Of a DNA stretch of 64,000 nt, positions 54,374-63,197 are shown one piece after another; the first letter of the stretch is position 1; each line of letters opens with the position of its first letter. Origin of the DNA: Flavobacterium sp. NRK F7 (GTDB lineage: Bacteria; Bacteroidota; Bacteroidia; Flavobacteriales; Flavobacteriaceae); NCBI RefSeq assembly GCF_024054195.1, contig NZ_JAMXLB010000001.1, positions 3,042,129-3,106,128 of the forward strand, written 5' to 3'. The translations under genes were made by a program, and so were the position numbers. A model generated the notes under the pieces. That model saw only the letters and a program-made list of their open reading frames with translations. It was not told the DNA's origin and made no database searches.

Positions 54374-54826
54374 TCAAACATCATTTAAAAAAACCTTTAT
54401 AGTTCCTGTCATAATTAATAACAGTAACCCAATTAGTATTAAATCAGGTATTTGTATCCAATAATAAAACAATTTATTTATTTTCACTTTATAACAATTA
54501 TTGGTATCCACAAACAAATCAACCTTATCTCCTGCATCTAAGGAATTAAACACAATTTCTCCTCCTTCACTAAATTCCATTTTTTTATCTCCACAATAAA
54601 ACGCTATAACAGGTAAATATTTATCAACATATTTACATCCTCCGCTTCTTGAACATTCTTTTACTGTTACTTTTTCTATAGCTATAACTTTACCTTGAAT
54701 TAAATCGAAATCTTTTATTTCTATATATTTATATAAGAAAAAAATAAAAAAGACTAAAAAATAACCTATTAGGAATTTTCTTTTAAAAAAGAAAAACTCC
54801 TCATAAGAGGAGCTTCTTTTATTCAT
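54374..54826 (-). CDS. DUF3592-like membrane protein overlapping the ferredoxin gene
   Basis: 150 residues. A membrane segment near the N-terminus (about 19-33, [17 protein letters not shown]) and one at the C-terminus (about 125-143) enclose a soluble domain ([51 protein letters not shown]), in the arrangement of DUF3592. Function is unknown. The first 8 bases overlap the end of the ferredoxin gene. Its first 15 codons also contain the hairpin that looks like the ferredoxin terminator (54792-54817). Confidence 0.72.
   Translation of the reverse strand: MNKRSSSYEEFFFFKRKFLIGYFLVFFIFFLYKYIEIKDFDLIQGKVIAIEKVTVKECSRSGGCKYVDKYLPVIAFYCGDKKMEFSEGGEIVFNSLDAGDKVDLFVDTNNCYKVKINKLFYYWIQIPDLILIGLLLLIMTGTIKVFLNDV
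54792..54817 (-). terminator. Terminator-like hairpin inside the start of the 54374 gene
   Basis: GC-rich stem ctcctc (54797-54802) / gaggag (54807-54812), loop ataa, T-run in the minus direction (54792-54796) and outer pairing aagaa/ttctt. It lies directly after the ferredoxin stop and within the reading frame of the next gene. Confidence 0.6.
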
Positions 54827-55169
54827 TATGTAGAAAAGATTGCCTATTTAACAAGGTTTCTTCCGATTCTACGTAGTCTTCATCAGGCACACAGCAATCT
54901 ACTGGACATACTGCCGCACACTGGGGTTCTTCATGAAACCCTTTACATTCGGTACATTTACTTGGAACAATATAATATACATCATCTGATAATGGAGTCT
55001 GAGCAGCATCCGCATCTACTTCGGTTCCGTCTGGTAAAACAATTTTACCTGATAATTTAGTACCATCTTTATATCTCCAATCGTCTGCACCTTCATATAT
55101 AGCTGTATTTGGGCATTCTGGTTCGCATGCTCCACAATTGATACACTCGTCTGTTATTTTTATTGCCAT
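54819..55169 (-). CDS. 4Fe-4S dicluster ferredoxin
   Basis: 116 residues, cytosolic electron carrier. The first cluster is [18 protein letters not shown] near the N-terminus, the second [26 protein letters not shown] near the C-terminus, giving two 2[4Fe-4S]-type sites. Between them lies a 40-residue insert ([20 protein letters not shown]). The redox partner is not evident. It is divergent from the acyl-CoA reductase gene and its 3' end overlaps the DUF3592-like gene. Confidence 0.92.
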   Translation of the reverse strand: MAIKITDECINCGACEPECPNTAIYEGADDWRYKDGTKLSGKIVLPDGTEVDADAAQTPLSDDVYYIVPSKCTECKGFHEEPQCAAVCPVDCCVPDEDYVESEETLLNRQSFLHNE

Positions 55170-55244
55170 ATTTTTAAAACTTAAAAGTTAGTTATTTGCG
55201 GTAGAAGTTTTTATAAATCTAAGCAAATAGTCTAACTAAATCAT

Positions 55245-55252
55245 TATTTTTG
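55245..55252 (+). promoter_or_regulatory. -7 promoter box for the acyl-CoA reductase gene
   Basis: TATTTTTG matches TAnnTTTG, 40 nt before ATG 55293. Confidence 0.55.
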
Positions 55253-55292
55253 TGCAAAAATACAACGTAAACCCCTTAAAAGCAAAAAACAA

Positions 55293-56351
55293 ATGTTACA
55301 AAATGAAATAAAAGAATGTTTTATTGAATTAGGTCAGTTTTTAGAACAATTTTCAACTGAAAATTATACCAAAAAGGACACTATAAAAAACAACTCTTTA
55401 TTTTATAACCAAATGGTAGATTTAATTGATTTATCGCAATCCCATAATGGTTGGTTTACCAAAGAAAATGTTTGTTTTTCATTAGCATCATGGGCTAAAG
55501 CTTTAACCAAAGAAAATATTGAAAAATGGCTATCTTCTTATGATTTCAAGAATGATGATGAGAAAAATGTTGGACTCATTTTAGCCGGAAACATTCCTTT
55601 AGTAGGTTTTCATGATTTTCTGAGCGTATTGATTACAGGACATAAAGCCTTAATTAAGACTTCTTCCAATGATCAGCATTTAATTCAATTTTTGTCGAAA
55701 TATTTAATAAGCCTAGACCAGAGATTTCAAGATAAAATTACTTTTGTAGAAGGTAAACTAGAAAATTTTGATGCAGTAATTGCAACAGGAAGTAATAATA
55801 CGGCACGTTATTTTGAATACTATTTTCAAAATAAACCAAGTATCATTAGAAAGAACAGAAATTCGGTTGCCATTTTAACTGGTGAAGAAACCCAAGATGA
55901 TTTAATCCATTTAGGAGAAGATATTTTTAGATATTTTGGTTTAGGTTGTAGAAATGTTTCTAAAATTTTCATTCCTAAAGAATACAATTTTGATACTTTT
56001 TTCAATGCTATGTTTAGCTATCAAGAAATCATTCGATATGAAAAATATGCTAATAATTACGATTACAATAAAGCTGTTTATTTAATGAGTAATTACAAAT
56101 TATTAGACAATGGTTTTTTAACTTTAAAAGAAGATGAAAATTATGCCTCTCCAATTTCCTCAGTTTTTTATGAGTATTACGATAGCTTCAATACGGTGAT
56201 TGAAAAACTACAAAATGAAGAAGATAAAATACAATGCATCGTGAGTAAAAACCAAATTTTAAAAAGTATCTCTTTTGGTCAAACTCAAAAACCAAATCTT
56301 TGGGATTACGCCGATAACATTGACACTATTGCATTTTTACTATCAATATAA
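55293..56351 (+). CDS. Acyl-CoA reductase (LuxC-like)
   Basis: 352 residues. NAD(P)H-dependent reductase of the LuxC/PF05893 aldehyde-dehydrogenase-related group. SLASWAKALTKENIEKWL, VGLILAGNIPLVGFHDFLSV, GHKALIKTSSNDQHLIQFL and RNSVAILTGEET are visible. The catalytic Cys is probably in FRYFGLGCRNVSKIFI. It converts acyl groups to aldehydes; the physiological acyl donor is unknown, and in flavobacteria it is often found beside serC, as here. It opens the cluster that continues serC, serA and DUF937. Confidence 0.88.
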   Translation: MLQNEIKECFIELGQFLEQFSTENYTKKDTIKNNSLFYNQMVDLIDLSQSHNGWFTKENVCFSLASWAKALTKENIEKWLSSYDFKNDDEKNVGLILAGNIPLVGFHDFLSVLITGHKALIKTSSNDQHLIQFLSKYLISLDQRFQDKITFVEGKLENFDAVIATGSNNTARYFEYYFQNKPSIIRKNRNSVAILTGEETQDDLIHLGEDIFRYFGLGCRNVSKIFIPKEYNFDTFFNAMFSYQEIIRYEKYANNYDYNKAVYLMSNYKLLDNGFLTLKEDENYASPISSVFYEYYDSFNTVIEKLQNEEDKIQCIVSKNQILKSISFGQTQKPNLWDYADNIDTIAFLLSI

Positions 56352-56493
56352 TATATTTACTACAACGTTATTGTTAATAACATTGCATAATTAATATTAA
56401 AAAGAAATGCTATTATAAAGTGTATTTCCGAAATTTGTTACCTCTATAAAACACAACTATTTTCAAATCTATTTTGAAATAAAATTATTACCA

Positions 56494-57564
56494 ATGAAAA
56501 AACACAATTACAGTGCAGGTCCTTGCATTCTTCCTCAAGAAGTATTTGAAGAAGCTTCAAAATCAATTTTAAATTTTAACGAAAGTGGATTATCTATCTT
56601 AGAAATTTCACATAGAAGTAAAGATTTCGTTGCTGTAATGGAAGAAGCAAGAGCTTTAGTATTAGAATTAATGAATTTAGAAGGCAAAGGATATCAGGCC
56701 TTATTTTTACAAGGAGGCGCAAGCTTAGAATTCTTAATGATTCCTTACAACCTAATGAAAATAAATGGTAAAGCCGCTTATTTAGACACTGGTACTTGGG
56801 CAAGCGGAGCTATTAAAGAAGCCAAAGCGTTTGGTGAAACAGTAGTAGTTGCCACTTCTAAAGATGCTAATTACAATTACATTCCAAAAGATTATAGTAT
56901 TCCAACAGATGCTGATTATTTCCATTGTACTTCAAACAATACGATTTTTGGAACTCAAATGAAATCTTTTCCTACCACAAATATTCCAATGGTATGTGAT
57001 ATGAGCTCTGATATCTTTTCAAGATCCATTGATTTTTCAAAATTTGACTTAATTTATGCAGGTGCTCAAAAAAATATGGGTCCGGCTGGAACAACTTTAG
57101 TGGTTGTTAAAGAAGAAATTCTTGGAAAAACAGGAAGAGCTATTCCAAATATTTTAAACTACGAACAACATATCGCTAAAGAAAGCATGTACAATACTCC
57201 AGCGGTGTTTGCCGTTTACACCTCATTATTAACTTTAAAATGGTTAAAAAAATCAGGAGGCATAAGTGCTATTGAGAAAATAAATGATGCGAAAGCAAAT
57301 TTATTATATACTGAAATTGATCGAAATCCGCTGTTTAAAGGAACAGTTGTAAAAGAAGATCGAAGCCATATGAATGCCACCTTTTTATTGGAAAATCAAA
57401 ACCATCAAGAACTTTTCGATAGTATGTGGAAAAAAGCAGGTATTTCTGGAATTAATGGACATCGCTCAGTAGGCGGATACAGAGCTTCTATGTACAATGC
57501 TTTACCTTTAGATAGCGTACAAGTATTGGTAGACGTTATGAAAGAATTAGAAAAAAACAGTTAA
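56494..57564 (+). CDS. serC: Phosphoserine aminotransferase
   Basis: 356 residues, PLP-dependent class V aminotransferase. It converts 3-phosphohydroxypyruvate to phosphoserine, step two of serine synthesis. MKKHNYSAGPCILPQEVFEEA and LSILEISHRSKDFVAVMEEA open the protein; LFLQGGASLEFLMIPYN holds the phosphate site. The PLP-Lys lies in YAGAQKNMGPAGTTLVVVK, and SVGGYRASMYNALPLDSV closes it. serA follows 63 bp downstream, so the two enzymes are co-expressed. Confidence 0.95.
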   Translation: MKKHNYSAGPCILPQEVFEEASKSILNFNESGLSILEISHRSKDFVAVMEEARALVLELMNLEGKGYQALFLQGGASLEFLMIPYNLMKINGKAAYLDTGTWASGAIKEAKAFGETVVVATSKDANYNYIPKDYSIPTDADYFHCTSNNTIFGTQMKSFPTTNIPMVCDMSSDIFSRSIDFSKFDLIYAGAQKNMGPAGTTLVVVKEEILGKTGRAIPNILNYEQHIAKESMYNTPAVFAVYTSLLTLKWLKKSGGISAIEKINDAKANLLYTEIDRNPLFKGTVVKEDRSHMNATFLLENQNHQELFDSMWKKAGISGINGHRSVGGYRASMYNALPLDSVQVLVDVMKELEKNS

Positions 57565-57627
57565 CAAATTACAAATCCGATTTTTAATTTCATTTAAAAA
57601 ATCAAAATTATAAAAAGAATAAAAACC

Positions 57628-58584
57628 ATGAAAGTATTAGCGAATGACGGTATTTCAAAAGCAGGAATTAAAGTTTTAGAAAAAGCAGGATTTGAAGTCA
57701 TTACCACAAAAGTAGCGCAAGAACAAGTAGCAACCTTTATCAACACACACGATGTTAAAGTAATTTTAGTTCGTAGTGCAACCAAAGTTAGACAAGATAT
57801 CATTGATTCGTGTCCAGGTTTAAAAATTATTGGACGTGGTGGTGTTGGAATGGACAATATTGATGTCGATTATGCAAGAAAACAAGGAATTCATGTCATT
57901 AACACACCTGCATCTTCAAGTGAAAGCGTAGCCGAACTAGTGTTTGCACATTTATTTACAGGTGTACGATTTCTTCATGATTCTAATCGAAATATGCCTT
58001 TGGAAGGAGACACTAATTTTAATGGTTTGAAAAAAGCCTATGCAAATGGTATTGAATTAAAAGGAAAAACGCTAGGAATAATTGGTTTTGGAAGAATTGG
58101 TCAAGCAGTTGCAAAAATGGCTTTAGGTTTAGGCATGAAAGTAATTGCATCTGATAAATATGTAGGGGAAGCTGTAATTCGTGTTGATTTCTATAACGGG
58201 CAGTTTATAAATGTCGACATTAAAACAGAACCTATGGAAGAATTATTAAAGCATTCTGACTTCATTACTCTACATGTTCCTGCTCAAGAAGGTTATGTAA
58301 TTGGTCGTGAGGAATTAAAACTCATGAAAGAAGATGTGGGTATCGTAAATGCCGCTCGTGGTGGAGTTATTGACGAGGTAGCTCTAGTAGAAGCATTAGA
58401 TGAAGAAAAAGTCTTATTTGCAGGATTAGATGTTTTTGAAGACGAACCTACTCCAGCAATGAAAGTATTGATGCATCCAAAAATTTCTCTAACACCACAT
58501 ATCGGAGCGGCTACAATGGAAGCACAGGATCGAATTGGAACTGAATTAGCAGAACAAATTATCAGCTTATTGAAAAACAATTAA
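57628..58584 (+). CDS. serA: D-3-phosphoglycerate dehydrogenase (short form)
   Basis: 318 residues, NAD-dependent D-2-hydroxyacid dehydrogenase. VLANDGISKAGIKVLEKAGF starts the catalytic half. The Rossmann motif is LGIIGFGRIGQAVAKMALGLG, the catalytic Arg is in GIVNAARGGVIDE, Glu in LDVFEDEPTP and His in LTPHIGAATMEAQ. No C-terminal ACT domain is present, so feedback control by serine through ACT is not expected. The position right after serC supports the serine-pathway role over other D-2-hydroxyacid dehydrogenases. Confidence 0.9.
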   Translation: MKVLANDGISKAGIKVLEKAGFEVITTKVAQEQVATFINTHDVKVILVRSATKVRQDIIDSCPGLKIIGRGGVGMDNIDVDYARKQGIHVINTPASSSESVAELVFAHLFTGVRFLHDSNRNMPLEGDTNFNGLKKAYANGIELKGKTLGIIGFGRIGQAVAKMALGLGMKVIASDKYVGEAVIRVDFYNGQFINVDIKTEPMEELLKHSDFITLHVPAQEGYVIGREELKLMKEDVGIVNAARGGVIDEVALVEALDEEKVLFAGLDVFEDEPTPAMKVLMHPKISLTPHIGAATMEAQDRIGTELAEQIISLLKNN

Positions 58585-58625
58585 AAAAATCACTAACTTT
58601 AACATCCAACTCAAATAACAATAAC

Positions 58626-59255
58626 ATGTCTGGAATTTTAGATTTATTAAACAGCGATTTAGGAAAACAAATAGTAAGTAACGTTAGTGAAAAAACTGGA
58701 ATAAATCCTTCTCAAGCGAGCGATGTAGTTTCTTCTAGTTTACCTGCTCTATTAGGAGCTATGCAAGGAAATTTGCTTTCTGGAAACGGTGCAGAAGGCT
58801 TAATAAATGCAGTAACAAGTGGAAAACATGATGGGAGCATTTTAGAAAACTTAGGAGGTTTTATTAATGGTGGTGATTTCACTGACGGTTCTAAAATTTT
58901 AGGTCACTTATTAGGAGACAAATTAGGTGCAGTTGAAACAGGCATTAGTGAAAAAACAGGTGTTTCTAGCAGTATTATCTCCAAAATATTACCCATGTTA
59001 GCTCCAATTATTATGGGCTATTTAGGAAAACAAACTAAAAACAAAGGCGTTTCTGACGGTGAAGGTTTAGGAGGTATTTTAGGAAGTTTATTAGGAGGTA
59101 GCACAGATGGTAGCTCACTTGGAGGTAGTTTATTAAATTCGGTATTAGATCAAAATAACGATGGAAAAGTAGATGTTAACGATGCCATTTCAGCCGTTAC
59201 TAAGAAAAAAGGTGGCTTAGGTGGTTTGTTAGGAAGTTTATTTGGTAAAAAATAA
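58626..59255 (+). CDS. DUF937 family protein
   Basis: 209 residues. The N-terminal half has the DUF937 pattern (LDLLNSDLGKQIVSNVSEKTGI, VVSSSLPALLGAM), and a related segment repeats near 110 (GAVETGISEKTGVSSSIISK, ILPMLAPIIMGYLGKQ). The C-terminal half is Gly-rich with a calcium-site-like DQNNDGKVDVNDAIS (about 178-192), recalling an EF-hand/dockerin loop. No signal peptide. Function is unknown. It is last in the acyl-CoA reductase-serC-serA run and has its own terminator. Confidence 0.85.
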   Translation: MSGILDLLNSDLGKQIVSNVSEKTGINPSQASDVVSSSLPALLGAMQGNLLSGNGAEGLINAVTSGKHDGSILENLGGFINGGDFTDGSKILGHLLGDKLGAVETGISEKTGVSSSIISKILPMLAPIIMGYLGKQTKNKGVSDGEGLGGILGSLLGGSTDGSSLGGSLLNSVLDQNNDGKVDVNDAISAVTKKKGGLGGLLGSLFGKK

Positions 59256-59278
59256 CAAATGAATATTTCAAATATGTT

Positions 59279-59305
59279 AAAAGCATCGACTATGTCGGTG
59301 CTTTT
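59279..59305 (+). terminator. Terminator after DUF937
   Basis: Arms aaaagcatcgac (59279-59290) and gtcggtgctttt (59294-59305) with one G-U pair, followed by a T-run. Confidence 0.8.
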
Positions 59306-59361
59306 TTTTATCTTTATAACAGAATAAAGAATAGATTATTTTTATTTAATAGGTATTTATT

Positions 59362-59790
59362 TTGAAACAATATTTTATCATAGTAGTTAGTATTATAGGA
59401 ATTGCAATGGCTTGTGATACTACTAAAAATATTGCGTCAACTGATAAACCAAAATTAGAAAGTGATACGATTCATATTGCAAATGATAAGATTGAATATG
59501 AAGTTACTATTATTGATGCTGGATTTCAGTCTTGGTTTAATACCAATGCAAGACCTAGAAATTTTTATTCTCAAAGTTATTTAGAATCTAGAAATAGAGT
59601 TTGGGTTTTAGAATGGAATCGCAGGGCTATGAACCCCTATCAATTCAATCCCAATTTATATGAATTACAAATTAATTACGATAGCAACATCGATTATGGA
59701 TATGAAGTAAATTATATGATTTACAACTACCTTGTCTATTTTCAATTAAAAAACAAGCAACGACTTGGAATGTTTATGCCACGAATTTAA
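59362..59790 (+). CDS. DUF6146-like lipoprotein, TTG start
   Basis: 142 residues from TTG 59362 (read as Met; KQYFIIVVSIIGIAMAC). Lipobox IAMAC (Cys about 18). The soluble part follows the DUF6146 pattern as I know it: IEYEVTIIDAGFQSWFNTNA, RPRNFYSQSYLESRNRVWVLEW, NPNLYELQINYDSNIDYGYEV, NYLVYFQLKNKQRLG. It is conserved in Bacteroidetes, function unknown. The next gene starts 6 bp after its stop. Confidence 0.78.
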   Translation: MKQYFIIVVSIIGIAMACDTTKNIASTDKPKLESDTIHIANDKIEYEVTIIDAGFQSWFNTNARPRNFYSQSYLESRNRVWVLEWNRRAMNPYQFNPNLYELQINYDSNIDYGYEVNYMIYNYLVYFQLKNKQRLGMFMPRI

Positions 59791-59796
59791 CACTAC

Positions 59797-60120
59797 ATGA
59801 AGAAACTGAAACAACGCTGGAATATTACTTCCAATTGGCAACTTCTCATCATTTTTATTGTTTTTGCTATAACAGGTTCTACTGCTGCATATATTTCTAA
59901 ACCTATTACAAATGCCATAGGAATAACAAAAGAAAGCATGTCATTATGGTTGTATTGGCCAGTTCGATTGCTGCTTATTTTTCCTTTATACCAAGTCTTG
60001 TTAGTTTTAATTGGTACTTTTTTCGGACAATTTAAGTTTTTTTGGGAATTTGAAAAAAAGATGCTTTATAAAATGAAATTAGGTTTTATCGCTAATTTTT
60101 TTGATAATAAATTCCAATAA
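59797..60120 (+). CDS. DUF6787-like small membrane protein
   Basis: 107 residues with two membrane segments (about 15-35 and 50-73). MKKLKQRWNITSNWQLLIIF, TGSTAAYISKPITNAIGI and FFGQFKFFWEFEKKMLYKM fit the family I know as DUF6787. Function is unknown. It lies 6 bp after the DUF6146-like gene, so the two form an operon, and a bidirectional terminator overlaps its stop. Confidence 0.75.
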   Translation: MKKLKQRWNITSNWQLLIIFIVFAITGSTAAYISKPITNAIGITKESMSLWLYWPVRLLLIFPLYQVLLVLIGTFFGQFKFFWEFEKKMLYKMKLGFIANFFDNKFQ

Positions 60121-60147
60121 AAAATCCCGAGATATTCGGGATTTTTT
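60119..60147. terminator. Bidirectional terminator
   Basis: Perfect 12-bp arms aaaaaatcccga (60119-60130) and tcgggatttttt (60136-60147). Confidence 0.9.
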
Positions 60148-60448
60148 ATTCTTCTTTTTTTATTACATATTGATAAATCCAAGTAATGGTAAACGTAGGA
60201 ATAAAATCGATAAAAGGAAAGGCCTCTTCTATAAATCCAATGATACCCGCTACTTTTCCCGTCATTCCCTTATACATATATAGTAAAAGTAAACCCGAGA
60301 TAGGTGCCCAAATTACATCGGTAATTTCAGCAAACAAAGGAACAATGTAGGAAAGCATGCCTATTACATCAAATAAAATACTCAAGAGTAATTTTGATTT
60401 TTTACTAGATGCTTTGGGTTTAGTTATGATTTGAGCTTCTTCAGCCAT
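60146..60448 (-). CDS. Small membrane protein
   Basis: 100 residues with about three hydrophobic segments (SILFDVIGMLSYIVPLF, VIWAPISGLLLLYMYKG, FPFIDFIPTFTITWIYQYV). The N-terminal 20 residues are soluble and Lys-rich. I do not recognise a named family. Probably an inner-membrane protein of unknown role. It shares its 3' terminator with the DUF6787-like gene. Confidence 0.72.
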   Translation of the reverse strand: MAEEAQIITKPKASSKKSKLLLSILFDVIGMLSYIVPLFAEITDVIWAPISGLLLLYMYKGMTGKVAGIIGFIEEAFPFIDFIPTFTITWIYQYVIKKEE

Positions 60449-60503
60449 TTAAAAAAAATTAAAAATTAATCTACTGAAAGATAACAAAATAAATGCCAAA
60501 AAA

Positions 60504-61172
60504 TTATTCTTTCTTAATTAATTTATAAAAATCATCTCGAAACGCTTTCTCTTTAAAAACGCCTCCATATTGCAAAGTAGAAGTAAAACTACTTTCATCT
60601 TTAATCCCTCTACTAGAAACACATAAATGGGTTGCTTCAACCACAACAATAACATCTTCAGTATTTAGAACCGTTTTCAATTCATTAAAAATTTGCATAA
60701 TCATGCGTTCCTGAACTTGTGGCCTTTTTGCATAATAATCTACAATTCTATTCAATTTAGATAATCCAATTACCTTTCCAGAAGATACATACCCAATGTG
60801 CGCTTTTCCTACAATTGGTAAAAAATGATGCTCACAAGTGGAATTAAAACTAATATTGGCTTCCACTAACATCTTATCATAATGGTAGGAATTATCAAAA
60901 ACCGAAATTTTTGGCTTATTCGCAGGATTTAATCCTGAAAATATTTCTTGAACAAACATTTTAGCTACCCGATGCGGCGTCCCTTTTAAACTATCATCTG
61001 TAAGATCTAAACCTAATTCTTTCATAATTACAGCAAAATGCTCTTCAATAACTTCCATTTTAGCTTCATCTGATTTATCAAAAGCATCTTTCCTCAATGG
61101 CGTTTCAGCCGAAGTCATTTGATGATTATCTCCTATAATCTCAAATATTTCTTTTTCAAGTTGCGTATTCAT
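60504..61172 (-). CDS. folE: GTP cyclohydrolase I
   Basis: About 222 residues. It makes 7,8-dihydroneopterin triphosphate from GTP, the first step of folate or pteridine synthesis. Zn ligands and active site: STCEHHFLPIVGKAHIGY and HLCVSSRGIKDESSF; also GLSKLNRIVDYYAKRPQVQERM. ATG 61172 is preferred because an AAAGGGA-type ribosome-binding site lies at a good distance. The ATG at 61178 is nearly on top of it, and the frame back to 61253 overlaps msrA. It lies 14 bp after msrA. Confidence 0.94.
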   Translation of the reverse strand: MNTQLEKEIFEIIGDNHQMTSAETPLRKDAFDKSDEAKMEVIEEHFAVIMKELGLDLTDDSLKGTPHRVAKMFVQEIFSGLNPANKPKISVFDNSYHYDKMLVEANISFNSTCEHHFLPIVGKAHIGYVSSGKVIGLSKLNRIVDYYAKRPQVQERMIMQIFNELKTVLNTEDVIVVVEATHLCVSSRGIKDESSFTSTLQYGGVFKEKAFRDDFYKLIKKE

Positions 61173-61186
61173 TTTCATTCCCTTTC

Positions 61187-61828
61187 TTATTTCAATTTCG
61201 ATTTGTAGTATTTTCTCAATTTCTCCAATTTTGGAGCAATTACCATTTGACAATATCCTTGCAATGAATTTTGATTGTAATAATCTTGATGGTATTCTTC
61301 TGCTGGATAAAACTCACTTGCAGCGGTTACTTGGGTCACAATGGGATTAGCATATAATTTCTCTTTGGTAAGCCACTCAATATAATGCTCTGCTTTTTCT
61401 TTTTGCTCCAAAGAATAATAGAAAATCTCACTTCTATATTGGGTTCCAGAATCAGCTCCTTGTCTATTTAAAGTAGTAGGGTCATGCGTGCCAAAAAATA
61501 TTTCTAATAAATCTTGATAAGCAACTTCTTTTGGATTAAAAGTAATTTGAATAGCTTCTGCATGACCTGTAGCACCTCCGCAAACTTCACTATAAGTTGG
61601 ATTCTTCGTCTTTCCTCCTATATATCCTGAAGTTACTTTTTGAACTCCTTTCACTTCTAAAAAAATGGCTTCAGTACACCAAAAACAACCACCAGCAAAT
61701 GTGGCAACTTCTAAATTTTCGTTCATAGTAACGGCTATTGGTTCTTTAAATTCTTTTGGTTTAAACTTCCCTTCTTGAGAATGGCAAGCTTGTAAAATAA
61801 AAAAACTAACTAAAATTAAATATTTCAT
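61187..61828 (-). CDS. msrA: Peptide methionine sulfoxide reductase A, lipoprotein form
   Basis: About 213 residues from ATG 61828 (MKYLILVSFFILQAC). Lipobox LQAC, so it works in the envelope rather than the cytosol. The MsrA catalytic Cys is in FAGGCFWCTEAIFLEVKG, with GYIGGKTKNPTYSEVCGG, TGHAEAIQITFNP, DSGTQYRSEIFY and AEEYHQDYY. It repairs oxidised Met in exported proteins. The longer frame to 61873 lies beyond the -7 box at 61849-61856. It heads the unit with folE. Confidence 0.92.
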   Translation of the reverse strand: MKYLILVSFFILQACHSQEGKFKPKEFKEPIAVTMNENLEVATFAGGCFWCTEAIFLEVKGVQKVTSGYIGGKTKNPTYSEVCGGATGHAEAIQITFNPKEVAYQDLLEIFFGTHDPTTLNRQGADSGTQYRSEIFYYSLEQKEKAEHYIEWLTKEKLYANPIVTQVTAASEFYPAEEYHQDYYNQNSLQGYCQMVIAPKLEKLRKYYKSKLK

Positions 61829-61848
61829 GTTATTCTTTTTTTGTTTAA

Positions 61849-61856
61849 CAAATATA
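61849..61856 (-). promoter_or_regulatory. -7 promoter box for msrA-folE
   Basis: CAAATATA on the plus strand reads TATATTTG on the coding strand, 20 nt upstream of ATG 61828. Confidence 0.6.
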
Positions 61857-61976
61857 CTAAATAAGTTAAACAAATTTACATTTTAACTTATATTTATTAT
61901 TTACGAAAATAAATTGTATCAGGTTTAAAATTCAGAATTAGAAAAAAAATAGTTTCTTTGTACAAATGATTGAAAG

Positions 61977-62648
61977 ATGATTAAGGCAACAAATTTACAT
62001 AAATATTACGGCAGTCTTCATGTATTAAAAGGAGTCGATTTACATATTAAAAAAGGAGAAATTGTATCTATAGTTGGAGCTTCAGGAGCAGGAAAAACCA
62101 CTTTATTACAAATTTTAGGAACCTTAGATAAACCAACAACTGAATCTGGAACTTTTTTAGAAATTAATGGTGAGGAAGTAACTCCAATGAAAGACAAAAA
62201 TTTGTCGCGCTTTAGAAACCAACATTTAGGTTTTATTTTCCAATTTCACCAACTTTTACCTGAATTTACAGCTTTAGAAAATGTTTTTATCCCTGGATTA
62301 ATTGCCAAAAGAGATAAAAAAGAAGTGGAAGCGGAAGCTACAAAATTATTAGATTATTTAGGTTTATCACATCGCTTACATCACAAACCTAGTGAACTTT
62401 CAGGAGGAGAACAACAACGCGTTGCGGTTGCTCGTGCTTTAATTAACAAACCCGCAGTAATTTTTGCAGACGAACCTTCTGGAAATTTAGATACGCATTC
62501 TGCAGAAAATTTGCACCAATTATTCTTTAAGTTAAGAGATGAATTTGGACAAACCTTTGTAATTGTAACCCACAATGAAGATTTAGCAAATATGGCAGAT
62601 CGCAAATTAACTATGGTGGATGGTAATATTAAGGCTACCAATGAATAA
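61977..62648 (+). CDS. ABC transporter ATP-binding protein, LolD-type
   Basis: 223 residues, cytosolic ATPase subunit. Walker [13 protein letters not shown]-loop [19 protein letters not shown], signature [15 protein letters not shown], Walker [13 protein letters not shown] and the switch His in [25 protein letters not shown] and the overall length match LolD/MacB-type ATPases (lipoprotein release or macrolide-type export). The partner permease is not in the window. It is 5 bp before the TIGR02757 gene. Confidence 0.92.
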   Translation: MIKATNLHKYYGSLHVLKGVDLHIKKGEIVSIVGASGAGKTTLLQILGTLDKPTTESGTFLEINGEEVTPMKDKNLSRFRNQHLGFIFQFHQLLPEFTALENVFIPGLIAKRDKKEVEAEATKLLDYLGLSHRLHHKPSELSGGEQQRVAVARALINKPAVIFADEPSGNLDTHSAENLHQLFFKLRDEFGQTFVIVTHNEDLANMADRKLTMVDGNIKATNE

Positions 62649-62653
62649 CAATA

Positions 62654-63187
62654 ATGACAAAAGAACAGCTTAAAGAATTTCTAGACGAAAAGGTAACCTT
62701 ATACAACAATCCTAATTTTATTGAAACCGATCCTATCCAAATTCCACATGCTTTTTCTAGTAAAGAAGACATTGAAATTGCAGGATTTTTAGCTGCTACG
62801 ATTGCATGGGGAAACCGAAAAATGATTATCAAAAGTGCCCAAAAATTAATGGATGCAATGGGTAATGCTCCCTTTGATTTTGTCATGCATCACACCGCAA
62901 AAGATTTAAAAAAGTTAGATCATTTTGTACATCGTACCTTCAATAACTTAGATGCAATTACGTTTATTCAATCGTTACAAAATATCTATAAAAATCACAA
63001 CGGGTTAGAAGCTGTTTTTCACAAATTCAGCGAAAAACATTCGACTCAAAAAGGAATTTCTGAATTTAAAAAAGTGTTTTTTGAAATTCCACATGCCTCT
63101 AGAACTACCAAACACATTTCAGACCCATTAAATAATTCAGCCGCTAAAAGAATCAACATGTTGAAACATATAATTAAGGTAGCTTAA
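62654..63187 (+). CDS. Truncated TIGR02757 / DUF2400 family protein
   Basis: 177 residues, where the family is about 250. The N-terminal two-thirds are clear: ETDPIQIPHAFSSKEDIEIAGFL, AATIAWGNRKMIIKSAQKLMDAMG, HFVHRTFNNLDAITFI, then SDPLNNSAAKRINM. After that conserved motif the family continues with a FLRWMVR-like helix and a C-terminal helical half. Here it reads LKHIIKVA and stops, so about the last third is missing and the product is probably non-functional. The break at about 63163 coincides with the start of an unrelated HNH gene region. Confidence 0.85.
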   Translation: MTKEQLKEFLDEKVTLYNNPNFIETDPIQIPHAFSSKEDIEIAGFLAATIAWGNRKMIIKSAQKLMDAMGNAPFDFVMHHTAKDLKKLDHFVHRTFNNLDAITFIQSLQNIYKNHNGLEAVFHKFSEKHSTQKGISEFKKVFFEIPHASRTTKHISDPLNNSAAKRINMLKHIIKVA

Positions 63188-63197
63188 ATTTATAAAA

